Source: Lepidodermella squamata (lineage: Eukaryota > Gastrotricha). Taken from it: a stretch of 64,000 nt of DNA. A program made the translations under genes and the position numbers. Where the stretch lies: NCBI GenBank assembly GCA_047495785.1, contig JBLDXI010000050.1:62001-126000 (forward strand), written 5' to 3'. Below are positions 42,262 to 53,349 of the stretch, piece after piece (within the stretch, counting starts at the first letter, position 1; every line of letters starts with the position of its first letter). The notes below the pieces were generated by a model. The model saw only the letters and a list, made by a program, of their open reading frames with translations. It did no database searches and had not been told where the DNA came from.

Positions 42262-43906
42262 TTAAAATTCCACAGCGACAACCTTAACCTTGGTTTTACG
42301 AGAAAGCAATTTGCCAAGCGAAAAGCCAGTTGGTTTCAAGGACTTGACGATAGACGATACAAATATTTCAAGGGTAACTAACATGACCCCATATTTCGTG
42401 AGACTAGCGCTAATGTACTGAGATCCCATTCCTGCGTAACTCAGCTGCAAGAAGACGCCGGCTGCCAAGGGCACGTGAAACGCAGTGTACACCACAACGC
42501 CGACAATCGACTGTTTGGCGATGAAAACCTCGCGTTTTCGCCAGTCCTCCAGCCGGCTGCCACTTCTTGGTAATTTCCAAGCTAACCGAGCCGATCTAAC
42601 CAGCGAGAACATTTTCCTGTAGAAATGAAAATCACATGAAACAAGCTTCGGTACCTAATGTCTCCGTTTCCTACCAGTAATTGAATGCTAGGCCAACTGT
42701 AGAGGCTAGAAATGCGAATAGAAAGTAAACCAGAACGATAGCGAGGGTGTCAGCTTCGTCTAACAGTTTTTGAGTGAACGCACCGCAAAGTCCAACGGGA
42801 TCAGTTGATTCGTTCGCAAGAACATTACTGTTATTCACGAAGGAAAGTTTCTGATAGCCAAACGATTTTAGGGGCGCAATCACAAATGCCAATGAGGAAA
42901 GTGCACAGTAGGCAAAGCAGCCGAGTGTCATGAAGATCAGCTGAAATTGTTCCAAATATGTATAATCAGGGTCAAGTCATTAACAAGTATATTCATGCTT
43001 CATATTCCGGGCTGACAGTGACTTGTAGACACCAAGGTCAACCCGCGTTACGGCTTAACAACTCCAAGAAAGAAAGGTACGCTGGGACTCTGCAAACTCT
43101 AATTAATAGAAACAGGATGTGAATGTCTGCTAGTGGTTGTTTTCCCGCAGGTCGACCTCTTGCAGTACTAAAAGAGTAGCTTCTGCCGTTAGGCAAATGT
43201 ATAGATGAATGATGAATGTCAAACTAATCAATTGCAGTGCGCGAATTAGGATCCTTGAACTAGGGCCTAAATTGCATGAACAAAGAGTGGCTTTGGGTTT
43301 CCCACATTTGCCCTGCAAATCGGGGAGACGATTCCCCATTCCCCACGGTACTTCGCGCAATGATTCAAAGTCCAAACCTAATATCGATGCGAATGATCTA
43401 AAATAATTGCGGCCTACCGTGTGAGTACCAGATCGGTAGAGCGTCATCGAGCTGACGCACATCCTACGCTCGTAGCTGATGATAAGATTGGCAATGCAGC
43501 CGTACGGGCCGATAACACTGACGATCCACCAGTTCACGGCGCAGGCGACTGGCCCAAGTTCCCAATAGCCTGTGCTAAGTGTAAGCAACATGCTGACTGA
43601 CGAGTTGAGTGACCAGATGATGTTTCGCGTGGCTAGAACTACATTGAGGGCAATGAAGCTTCGCTTGACATTCCTCTGGTAGTACACAGCTATGTTCGTG
43701 ATGCTGGCGACGATTGCCAGGATGGATGCGAAGACATTGGCCAGAGTGTATGGTAACCGATCTGCGACTGATGTCGTGCTCAAATCGTGGAGCCAGCCGA
43801 TGAAATACGGCCTGGGCGCATCGAAACCGCTGCCGTTGATGTACGCCATCACCCAGCCGCCACCTGGCATTACAATAGCAGTTGCTCTCGAACTGTTGTT
43901 AGTCAT
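42262..43906 (-). CDS. Rhodopsin-like (class A) GPCR, orphan
   Basis: Exons 43906-43418, 42940-42675 and 42616-42262 (introns 477 and 58 bp, phases 0 and 2) give 369 residues. I start at MTNNSSRATA because the duplicate has an in-frame stop just before this Met; an earlier Met at 43990 exists here. Seven helices are visible. TM3 follows ELGPVACAVNWW and ends SYERRM (a DRY-like motif). TM4 is in FMTLGCFAYCALSSLAFV, and the second extracellular loop has the partner Cys (VGLCGAF). TM5 ends FNYW, TM6 is IVGVVVYTAFHVPLAAG and TM7 YGVMLVTLEIFVSSIV. The N-terminus has N-glycosylation sites. TM7 lacks a clear NPxxY. The ligand is unknown; the tandem duplicate suggests a chemosensory-type family. Confidence 0.8.
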
Positions 43907-44327
43907 TTTCCCAACGAAATTTCTAGTTGCTACAGGTAAAGCTATTAGGGGATAATCAAGGAAAATATGCAGCTCGCGTTCGTCAATCAATGAGTACGAG
44001 GAAATCGCAGGAGGTGCTTTTAAGCTCGGCTTTCACTTATTGCATTGTTGCTCCGGAAACTGTACGCAGATGATAGATGACTAATATCTTAAGAACCATC
44101 CAGCCAACTAAGTCTGCCAGGTAAGTCGTTTAGACATAGTTTATAACAAACCCCGGGGACATTATTCAAGGTGATACAAAGTAATAAAAACCGGACAGCA
44201 ACATCAATGCACTCTTTCGAAATGTCAAAAATCGACAAAATGCTGTTTCAGTTTTTATTCTCAAGTAAGTTCTTACAGGTAGAGAATAGTAGAAAAAATC
44301 AGGTCAATAGTTCACGGTTGACTGAAT
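43907..44327. other. Intergenic, nothing recognised
   Basis: The part nearest the GPCR start aligns with 40847-41000, the equivalent flank of the broken duplicate. No gene. Confidence 0.45.
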
Positions 44328-46269
44328 TCAGCGCTTTCTGAATACGACAGCAATAGTAGCCATCGTGCCAGCGAATTTTTTCGGCTCAGCAGCTACAACC
44401 CGTCGGTGTTCGGCCAGCAATTTGCCGATAACCGCCGATTTTTCCGCCTCACTGCGCTTCTCATCCAACCCGTCACGGATGAACGGCTCGACAACCGCCG
44501 CGACAAAATCGACAAAGTCACGCGCAAAAACTTCTGAATCGCCATGTTCAAGGTACCTTTGATACACCCAATAATACTCTTCCGGCATGTTTTCCGCGAC
44601 CAAAAGCTCAAGGCCCAGCTTTTCGTATAAATCACACCGATCGGCTATGTCCTCGAGACTTCGCCGCATGACTGGAACCTGAAATTTCAGCGATTCTTGC
44701 CTTGAAATAACGCCTTGTTGTACCAATCTTTCAACTGCTGTTTTGACGCCGCCGGCGAAAGCTTGGTCATTCGAGCCTTTTGACATGACATTGGCGACTA
44801 GGATTCCGCCCTTGACCAGTTCCTTCGAACGAGCTGTTATGAAGGTTTCCCAGTCTTTAGCCGCTTGTTGCTTGTAAATGTGGTAGATTTTCGTGTCTTC
44901 ATTAACGTGCCATGGCGATATCATGACTTCGTCGAAGCTTTCCATTGGTAGTTTCGATAGCCAGTGCAAGGCGCTGCTTGAGAAGGCGAATTGAAGGCTG
45001 TTGTTTGGCAGAATTTGCTCGTAAAAACTGAGACCCGCAGCTACGGCAAAAACCCCTGGAAAAAATGCACAATTTTTCAAAAATTTTCATGAATTTTGTA
45101 AATAAAAAATTATCCCATTCAATTTAAAAATTGTTTGATAGATTAATCAAAAAATTGATCAAATCAAAAATAAATTATTCTGATGAATTTTCGTGAAATG
45201 AGGATACATTTCGCTTGAAATTCGAGCTAACAGAATAATTTTCCGTTTAGATTGAAATATATTAAATTTAAAATTCTTCAAGCTTCACAATTTCTCTGAA
45301 GGAATTTTGGTTGGGGTGAATTAGAATTTACAAAAATTTCAACAATTTCAAAATTGAATTTCAAAATCAAATTCGCTAATCAAATCTGATGATGGAGTTA
45401 CGTTAAATTTTATTGAATTTTAATAAATTTCGATTAAAAATTCAATTATGAAAAATCAGAAAAAGTATATTAGCTAAATTTTCTTGAATGAATCTGTTTT
45501 TTAGCAACAATCGATGAACATCGATTTTCATTTCGAAATTGCCAGAATTGCGAGGCCTGAATTTGAAATTTTGAAAATTTGAAATTGAAAGTTTTTCCAT
45601 CAAAGTTGTAAAATTTACCTGAAACTGGTTAGAAAATTAAGGCATTATTTCACTGCAACGCAAAATCGGTACCGCTTTTGATCACAATTTCGAATTTAAT
45701 TTTCACGGAATTCCTATCAATTTTCAATATTTTTAATTTTTTCAGGTAAAATTTTAACCGACCGAAATACCTTTCAGCAGAATAAAATATTCTTAAAATA
45801 ATTTCGAACAAATTATTTTGAAGTTGTTTCATAAATTGGGAATACTTTCTAAAGATCACGGCTATTTCGCTATAATTTATTTGAAATTTCATTGAAAATT
45901 TGAAAATAACACTCCAATACCTTTATGCTGTCGTACGTAGGAATTTTCCTCAGATTGCAGGTAGGTGAACAGCACTTGCCATTTATTGCGAGGCACATCT
46001 TCATGAACGGCCAATATTTGCCCAGTCTTCTCATCGCCGTACTTGGCCCTCAGACCAGCGACAATCATCGACATGGCCTCAGAACTGTTGGCACCAGTGC
46101 TTGACCCGAAATCGGCAATGATGAACGGCTGGTTGGCTGGGATATTGGCCGAGTGGTGCTTCAAGCCGGTTTCAATGTACGGCTTCGTAAGGCGCACGGT
46201 TTGCAGTTGAACTTTCGAATGCGAGTTGTAGTCTTCACGCATGGCTGAAGCTGCAAATGGCGGACTCAT
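44328..46269 (-). CDS. SABATH-type SAM-dependent carboxyl methyltransferase (copy 1)
   Basis: Exons 46269-45921 and 45055-44328, phase 1, give 358 residues. The enzyme family transfers a methyl group from S-adenosylmethionine to carboxyl groups of small molecules. Visible family features are MREDYNSHSKVQ (the S-Y-x-x-N-S-x-x-Q-like N-terminus), the SAM-binding FIIADFGSSTGANSSEAM, HEDVPRNKW, LQFAFSSSALHWLSKLP at the substrate pocket, FITARSKELVKGGILV and a C-terminal FAGTMATIAVVFRK. The start was placed at MSPPFAAS to match the paralogue MSPTTSLAM. The 865-bp AT-rich intron is far longer than others here and lies exactly at QHK-G-V-F, where the paralogue at 54735-55802 has none. Confidence 0.9.
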
Positions 46270-47576
46270 TTTCGGAGATTGCAAAAATTCGTGTGTGAAA
46301 AAATGGGAGGCGAAATTTGAATTGAAATTTAGGGAAATGAGCGACCTCAATTACTGCTGTGATTACTAAAAAGTGACCTTGATTGCGCGATTGCTCGCAT
46401 AATTTGCTCTTAATTTGTCACGCAACAAACGAGGCAATAATTTGACAATATTTGACCTGATTTTTAATATTGCCTATTGCAACCATGTCACAAGTCTGAA
46501 TCACGGACAACTTGAATGGCAGACTGTCATAACACAAAATACCCAAAACAGTAAACGCGACATAACAGCTAATTTTTGCAACTGGCGACATAACAGCAGA
46601 AACACGATGCATCGTTTACAAGTTTTCGCTGTTTTATCGCATTCGCTGTTTTGCGCATATGCCGTGTTGTCGCCGTACCGAAAAAGTATTTTGAAGACTG
46701 GAGAAATAAAACTTGGGAAGAATGGAGCGAAACAATTCAGGAATCAAGATTGAAAAATGAGAAAATTACCTAAAAAATCCAGCTTAAAAAATCACATTTT
46801 AGCAGCAATATCCAGGGTGCGATCTTGGATCCCAGAGCTGCCAGGGATGGAAAAAACATGTTTGCTGTATTTGCCAAGAGGTTTATTACACTTTGATTGA
46901 TAAAATATGAATCGTAACAAGCTCTTCTGTCGATTTTTTCTCCCTTTCTCTTGCTCGGTATATTACATAGTATTTTGGTCATTAAATTGGTTGAATTTTG
47001 CTCGAAAATCCAGGCAATCAACAACTTTATGACTATCGATTGCTGAAAACCATATCGAAAAATTTTGGCAACCTTAAAATTTGAGACGAAATAATTATGC
47101 ATATAATTCAATCAGTATTAATTGCATTTGAAAGCTTACTTCTGAGTCATCAGCTGAAACGAAGGGACTATGTCACTTGTCACTTGACCAATTTGAGTTT
47201 AATAACCGAGGAAATTTGTGTTATAGATCAGTCAGTAATTTTCTACCCAACACCTGATTAATAAGTACACTATAGGTGCGGGTGATGTCGCAGGTGAAAC
47301 ATGACTAATTTAGATTCCGACACATGAGCGAAGATATGCATGCAGCCGCCCTGTTATTCTTACTCTGGATGACGCGAAAGATCCCTGGAAGCGGGGGCTT
47401 GTGTACTGAATAGCAGAATAACGATCAATAGCGATGTTTCTGCACGTGTTGTCAACAAGGTGCCTAGTATTTGGAATAAGCTTCTGTCTAAACCAGTACA
47501 GCAACAAAATCCTTGTGTCAACAAAATTGCTTATATAATATGCTGAAACTTCACGAGTAAGGGACTTCAGAGAAAT
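46270..47576. other. Intergenic with small features only
   Basis: One 48-codon plus-strand frame (46607-46753) starts MHRLQVFAVLSHSLFCAYA, which looks like a signal peptide, but is too short to trust. A copy of repeat R6 lies at 46817-46880. No other gene or RNA was recognised. Confidence 0.4.
46817..46880. repeat. Dispersed short repeat R6
   Basis: The words ggtgcgatcttggatccc, gagctgccagggatgg and aaaaacatgtttgctgtat recur inverted at 12826-12861 and, in part, at about 10590-10640. Element ends are not defined. Confidence 0.5.
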
Positions 47577-48298
47577 ATGGCTTACAAAGCTGTAGCGGAA
47601 GTTGTTACCCTCGTCATAGCAATAGTTGTTAATTCCTTCGCGATGGAAGGCGTTGTCAAGGGTAAAATTGGCAGGCGGAACTACAAACTACGTTAGTTTC
47701 CAGTAACTGGAACTGGTGCTCCAATTTCTCTTACAGTTTATACGAAAACTCGTTCGAGTTTGTGGTTATGATCGTCTCGCTTCTAGCTATGACTTTTATA
47801 ATCATCTGCCACTTGAGCTTTCGGCGGGTTATTGGCCGGTCGATAGGACGCACCAGGGCGAAAATAACGAAACTGAGCAAGACAACGGTGATAATGCTGC
47901 TAGCATTTGCTGTATGCTGGATGCCATTTGTCATTCACGAAATCGTAATGACATATCTAGTCAAAACTTCGGATGGCTCCAGGCGACTTGATGAGTATTG
48001 CATCATTGCACACAATATCTTATACGCCTGTTTCCTGTCAACGCCAATCGTAATTCCGGTCATTTATGTCACGAGAATTGTCGCAGTATCGCGCTTTCTG
48101 TCGACAAAGTATTCTTGCCTCAGATTTGGGCTATTAACAAGCGAACCTTCAGTATGTCTTTCTGAACCGAAACATGAGTTGGTAAAGTTGAGCGTCTCTT
48201 TTAATCCACCTCGCCAGAGAAACGACACTATGCAGCTGCGTAGTGTAGTTTCATTTAGTTTCATCCCAGCTACAAAAATCTGCAATCTTACCGTATAA
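47577..48298 (+). pseudogene. Half of a rhodopsin-like GPCR (TM1 and TM5-TM7 only)
   Basis: A 39-codon frame at 47577 encodes a TM1-like segment (VVTLVIAIVVNSFAM) and ends at a stop. About 15 bases later a second frame begins LYENSFEFVVMIVSLLAM (TM5), continues through a basic third loop (RTRAKITKLSKTT), TM6 with the class A hallmark CWMPF, and TM7 EYCIIAHNILYACFL ending in TPIVIPVIY, a degenerate NPxxY. TM2-TM4 are absent and no splice combination keeps the frame. It is therefore a deleted relic. It is not obviously a copy of the GPCR at 42262-43906. Confidence 0.65.
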
Positions 48299-48617
48299 CC
48301 GCTAATTTCACTGGCGATGCCTGATCACATTACAAGATCGCCAACAAGTATTTCTAGTTTCATCTGTTCATGGATGGCACCGGATCCTTCGGTGATTTAC
48401 AACTAAGGTGCAGGCCATTACGATTATTGAAATACTCTAATGCAAATTTCATATCAGCTGAAGATTATGTTAGAGCTTCGAATAAAAATGTATATATTCT
48501 GAACTTCATCATAAAATCATTTTATTATAAAGCTGTTTTTATTGAACAAACCTCAAAACAAAGGGCAGAAATCTTAGGAAGATTGCGTCGACTGTTATCT
48601 CTAGTAAGTCTAGTACA

Positions 48618-49130
48618 GTGTGCGAAGTAGGATCTGAGGTGTATGCTGAGGCATGAGACGTACTATAGGACGCCGCGGCTTGCTGAGAATCAGAAAAATT
48701 GTGATATTTTTAATGAGGTCCTAATGAGGTTTTAATGAAGTCCAACTCGGCCAATGAATCATTTCATTACACTTTTTGCAATCCTCTCAAGCCTCTTTTT
48801 TTGCTTAAGATGATAAACGAGATCAACACATCTTTACACAGCGTCTCGCCGATCTTTTGCTGTAAACTAATTCTCAGCAGTTTTTAATTATTGACATTTA
48901 AAAAATAAAAATTTTATAAATTATTTAAAAATTTTAATTTCGAAATTACTGGACTAAAAATTAAATCGTGCGCACGAAATAATTATGCACAGTGGGTGGC
49001 AGCCGCGGGGTCATGTAATGGGAGCTTCGAAGCCGCGGCGTCCTATAGTACGTCTCATGTGCTGAGGTGTTTTCTACTTGTTTTACAGGACCCAGCCGAA
49101 GAAACCAAAGGGTCCTCACCAAAGAAACCA
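48618..49130 (+). repeat. Dispersed repeat R1, copy 4, split by a transposon
   Basis: Begins gtgtgcgaagtaggatctg at 48618. It is interrupted after tgctgagg and resumes tgctgaggtgttttctac at 49060, followed by ttgttttacaggacccagc and gaaaccaaagggtcc, in the order of the reverse complement of copy 3. Confidence 0.75.
48652..49059. mobile_element. hAT-like miniature element (MITE) with 8-bp target duplication
   Basis: Perfect 30-bp terminal inverted repeats: the left end starts catgagacgtactatagg and the right end is its exact reverse complement. They bound a 408-bp AT-rich element without coding capacity. It is flanked on both sides by the 8-bp direct repeat tgctgagg (48644-48651 and 49060-49067). 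An 8-bp duplication is characteristic of hAT-superfamily transposition. The perfect ends suggest a recent insertion. Confidence 0.9.
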
Positions 49131-49415
49131 CCAAAGAAACCAACAAATTACCGATCACGCAGGTAAGGTTCAGGGGTGAGGATCGATGCGATTGTTGGTT
49201 TAAGTGTCCATCCTCAATTTTACTCAGAATTTGAAGCCCCACACGATGGTAAAAATTCGCTGCAGATATCTAAAAAATTGATTTTCCATCGTGAACATCG
49301 TGGACCGAATCGCTGCGCATACAAACGCTTCACAGGAAATTTGACACGGCTGTAAACTTTGTAGATTGGCTCTATGCAACTGCGGAGAATAAAACGTTCA
49401 TTTCATAAAAACATC

Positions 49416-50588
49416 ATGAAACTGCTTCTAGCTTTCCTGATGTTGGCGAAACTCTCATCGCTGGGATCTGCGACACTGATTGCTGGCAAGTTGAAGGCGA
49501 AATTCACTGAACGTTGTCAGGCATTTTTGTCGGATAACCTGCCGATGGAACAAGCACTTTATTCCAACAGCACAAGGCCGCTTGTTGTGAATGTCGCGGC
49601 GGGCCTCCACCGATTTGTTGGAATTAATGATGTGGAGCAAAAGCTTTCTTTGATGCTATATCTGTCTATATCGTGGGCACTGCCGTGCGAAACACCGAAA
49701 TGCACAGATTTACTATCCGACGCAGAATGCATGTCACTCGGTGCTACGGATCTCTACTTCACAGCCCCAGCGTTGAGCATCTGGACTCCAGACATTCAAC
49801 ATATGACTGCTTACGAGAAGCCTGCTATCGGTAACAAAATTAGCGACCTAATTTTCATACGTCCAGTTCAACCGTTTTTTCAAATGGTACACTACATTTA
49901 CGACCGATTCGACGTTTCGTGCACGGATTTCAGCTACCGCAAATTCCCATTTGATACGCAAGCCTGCACGTTGGTTTTAGAATCAACTGATGATTACAAA
50001 GGCGTTGCGCTCCGCCTTGCAATGTTTGGCGTCGACATGTCTGCTGGTAATACCTTCCTCGTTGATAGTGATATTTGGTCCCTTGTCGATCTATCCGGTT
50101 TTAACAGCACTGATTTGCAAAAAATGGAAAATTTGTTTGCATTTGATCGAATTTTTTTGACGATTCGATTCCGCCGCAAAAGTAGCTACTACGTCTGCAA
50201 CATCTTCGTACCAACTATCACGCTTTTCATCCTTCAAGTCGTTTCTCTGCTAACCGAGCCATTAAATCGAGATCGATCAGCATTTTGCGTGACTGTCGTG
50301 CTGTCTTACGTTGTGTATCTGACCTTAATCTTTGGCATGATTCCAGTAACTGCAGATCAGGTCTATCTTGTCTACATGGTCGCAATTAAGTTCATTGTTG
50401 CAGTCCTAATCACTGCTTACACTTGCTTGATTCCCAGTATTCCAGATCCACTGAAATATCGCGTTTTCAAGTTGAACAATTGTCTGGCCTTACCCTTGCA
50501 TCGCCTTCTGGACCTGGCGATCGCTGCATCGGCATTAATATTAGTAATCATTGTTGACGCTATTCTCTTCTTACTAATGTTATCTTGA
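49416..50588 (+). CDS. Cys-loop ligand-gated ion channel, subfamily C, intronless
   Basis: A single exon gives 390 residues from the Met at 49416, which starts the signal peptide MKLLLAFLMLAKLSSLGSA; an in-frame Met 14 codons upstream would add a basic leader. The ligand-binding domain has LHRFVGINDVEQKLSL, SIWTPDIQHM and a Cys-loop with 14 residues between cysteines (CTDFSYRK, FPFD, TQAC). M1 is followed by EPLNRDR and pore helix SAFCVTVVLSYVVYLT; the M3-M4 loop is short and M4 ends in FLLMLS. It lacks both introns found in the other subfamilies, suggesting a retroposed or intron-loss lineage. A sister gene starts at 63765. AATAAA lies at about 50705. Confidence 0.9.
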   Translation: MKLLLAFLMLAKLSSLGSATLIAGKLKAKFTERCQAFLSDNLPMEQALYSNSTRPLVVNVAAGLHRFVGINDVEQKLSLMLYLSISWALPCETPKCTDLLSDAECMSLGATDLYFTAPALSIWTPDIQHMTAYEKPAIGNKISDLIFIRPVQPFFQMVHYIYDRFDVSCTDFSYRKFPFDTQACTLVLESTDDYKGVALRLAMFGVDMSAGNTFLVDSDIWSLVDLSGFNSTDLQKMENLFAFDRIFLTIRFRRKSSYYVCNIFVPTITLFILQVVSLLTEPLNRDRSAFCVTVVLSYVVYLTLIFGMIPVTADQVYLVYMVAIKFIVAVLITAYTCLIPSIPDPLKYRVFKLNNCLALPLHRLLDLAIAASALILVIIVDAILFLLMLS

Positions 50589-50770
50589 ATTCTGTCGAAT
50601 CGTTATTCGCTAACGATGGCATCCCGATAGGGATCAAACTGTCTTTTATTAATTTTGTAGCAAATAATGCTGTGGCATTCTTCTGCGTGCCTGCTGTGAA
50701 CTTGAATAAATAACAAATAAGCTTTTTTGTGTTGAACATTGAATGCTCAAAGTTGTACTGGATTACGGTA

Positions 50771-53349
50771 TCAATTCTTTCTTCCATTTCTTTCATTGAA
50801 AACCATCGCGGTTGATACTATTCGCGATCGTGTAGCCGGGGCTGCGAATTGCTGCTTTGAAGACCTGATAGTCCCAGTTTGCCTCATAGACGATGATTCA
50901 TCAACAACGCACCAAGCCGCGTCATTACTCGGCCACTTCCCAGCATAAACTGGGTACATCATAACCAAACTAGCCGTTAGGGAATAGACAAGCAACCCAA
51001 CGGCGAAAACAATCACTTTAAGCTGAACATCTGGGACGATGAAGATTATCAATAGGAAAGCGACAAAGATCGAGAAAGCATTCACTACGGCGAGACGAAC
51101 TGTTTTGAACTCGTAACAGTATCGAATTGCTACTTGAGTGTGACGAGCTTCGTACGAGAAGAAGCAGCCTGCCATGAGAAGGAACGCATGTTCAGCGACG
51201 AACCCGCCTATCCAGTCGATCTGGGTCTGCGAATAGCAGTAAGTTACTGTCACGTCGTAGTAAGTGTCGGACGAAGCGTCAAACATCACTTGAGATACAT
51301 CACTCGCTAAAGTCAAAGGCTCCCCGGCAACTAGCCAAACCAACAGAGCTATCGCATTCAGGAGGCAGAGAATGAAAATGCCTAGCTTCACCAATCGGGA
51401 CAGGTGGATAGGAGTTTCTGCAAAGGTAGTTGCACGGCGGTGTGTTGATGCCTTGCCATACATTCCACTCTCAAAAATCGACTTATTCCGGCGTAGGATG
51501 CCGTTTTGGAAGTTGAGAAACTGAACCATTGAACTCGATCGCATGAGAAGAGTCGAGTTGATGAGAATCAGACCGATTACAACAAGAACCGGCCTCCACG
51601 GGCAGAGAAAGCTCGGAAAGTTAAGCTCCCCAACTACTAGAACGATTACAAAAAGGTCCAAAACCATACAGCCAAGTAGTAACATAAGATTCGAGTCGAT
51701 TTCTAGGTATAAAGTTGAAGGCTGTTTCGACTGACTGACAACGACCGCGAAACAAATCAGCTGAAAAATCGCCACGATTCCTGCGGTAATCGCCAGACCA
51801 AGCATGGCGCTTTCAGGTATAGTTTCGTAGAAATGAGTGATTGTGGACAGATCTTTCGGTGCTTGGCCGGTTTGGGTCGCCCAAATCGGGCGTTGAACGA
51901 CAAGCATTTGATAGGCAGTGAAGTTGTACAGGTCATCGCCTGGGATTGTTTTGTAGACAAAAGTCGTGCTGCCACTCGCCGTCTTCTGTAGAACCCACAT
52001 TTCCTAGGAAAAATTGCCAAATTTAGCCTAAAAGTCCCAAATTCTATGCGATGGAAATTGATTGGAAAGAATCGATTGAATTCAAAAGTACCGAAAAATA
52101 CCCGATATAACCATATTTAGGTACTTATTTCCCAATGGATGAAAAATGTCCCTACCTCGTCATCGAATTCGTGCCTTTTCGAGTAGACAATCCTTCCCAT
52201 CCTCAGTCCATTGAAGTCCAAACCCATCGCAGCTTCATTTGCGACTCTCTCAACCAAACCAGGAGCGTCACGAAATTGCTTGAGACTGGAATTGTACCGA
52301 AGCTTCAGCAACCTCTCAGTTTTGTCCAGAGTTAGAAGTGCGGCCATTAGTGAATCATGGCAGAAGTATCTTTGACTGTAGTCCTCAACACCCCTTAGGG
52401 AATTGTTCAGCTTTTTCAGCAATTCAGCTTCGAAAAACTTGGAATCATAGCCGAAAGACGAGTTGCCAACCGGAGCGATTGAAGCTGGTAGAGTTCCTGC
52501 GAAATACGTATGTCGGTACTGGAGTAAAAGCCATTCGTAAGGACACCAAGGTGGGGTAACTTCCTTAGTGGGCGTGTAGCAGAAGACCGAAGTTATGAAC
52601 ACATAATTCGGCGCCCTAACACCAGCTTTGTAGGTATGGCACCAGAATAGGACGCAATTTGCCATGGTCGATGAGATGAAAATTACGATTCTCGCGTCGC
52701 TTTTGCTTAGTCCTATCGCCAATTCTTCATTGACATTCGGGCTTGCATCGAAATGCACGACTTTCTTGCCGTTTTCGGCAAGTTTAGATTGTAGAATTTG
52801 CATGAATGTGACCTCGCTAGCTACAGACGTAGTGCCAACTATACCGAACTCGCGCCAATTAGAAGTTCTGAAGGCGAAGGCTAACACTGGGGCTAAGTAA
52901 TTCTCAGCTGGGGCTCGAATGCGGTAGACATTGCTGTGAAACGGACTGCCAACTATAGCAGGGCCGTTGCAACTCGGGGAAATTATTGTGTAGTTGAAGT
53001 TTTTGATGACCAAACTCGCAGCGTTGCAGCCTGTTGGACCAACGACAATTGGCGAGGGGAAACTGGTTTGATCGATCGAATTCGCGTAGTTAAGAAAATT
53101 TGGGATTGTAAGGAGCCCGGATAGCCCTTCGTCCATTAGTTTGAGTTCGACTTTGTAGTCGCGAAGGATGTCACTCCGGGAATTCGCGATATCCTCAACA
53201 ATTTTGAAAGAAGCTTTACATGCAGCTCCGTTGGCTGGTTCATATCCAGTGAATCGGACGAAAGTAGGAATCGACAATTTATCGGACTTGAAGGGGTTAA
53301 CTTCGATAGCTATGGCTGCAAATAGGACAAGAGACAGACCCGCTCTCAT
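50771..53349 (-). CDS. Class C GPCR, GABA-B-receptor-like
   Basis: Exons 53349-52156 and 52003-50771, phase 0, with a 152-bp intron, give 808 residues. The signal peptide MRAGLSLVLFAAIAIEV leads into a Venus-flytrap domain (LSIPTFVRFTGYEP, LRDYKVELKLMDEG, PIVVGPTGC, NWREFGIVGTTS, NYVFITSVFC). The second exon contains IWATQTGQAPKDLST, the GABA-B-type linker, then seven helices and a Ser/Thr-rich tail. There is no cysteine-rich domain. It is convergent with the intronless Cys-loop gene, with 182 bases between stops. It is homologous to the receptor at 37101-39389 but clearly diverged, so the duplication is old. Confidence 0.9.

Larger units (their letters stand above)
48299..49415. other. Intergenic, mostly repeat
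   Basis: Filled largely by an R1 repeat interrupted by a miniature transposon (both listed). The remainder upstream of the receptor at 49416 shows nothing recognisable. Confidence 0.55.
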
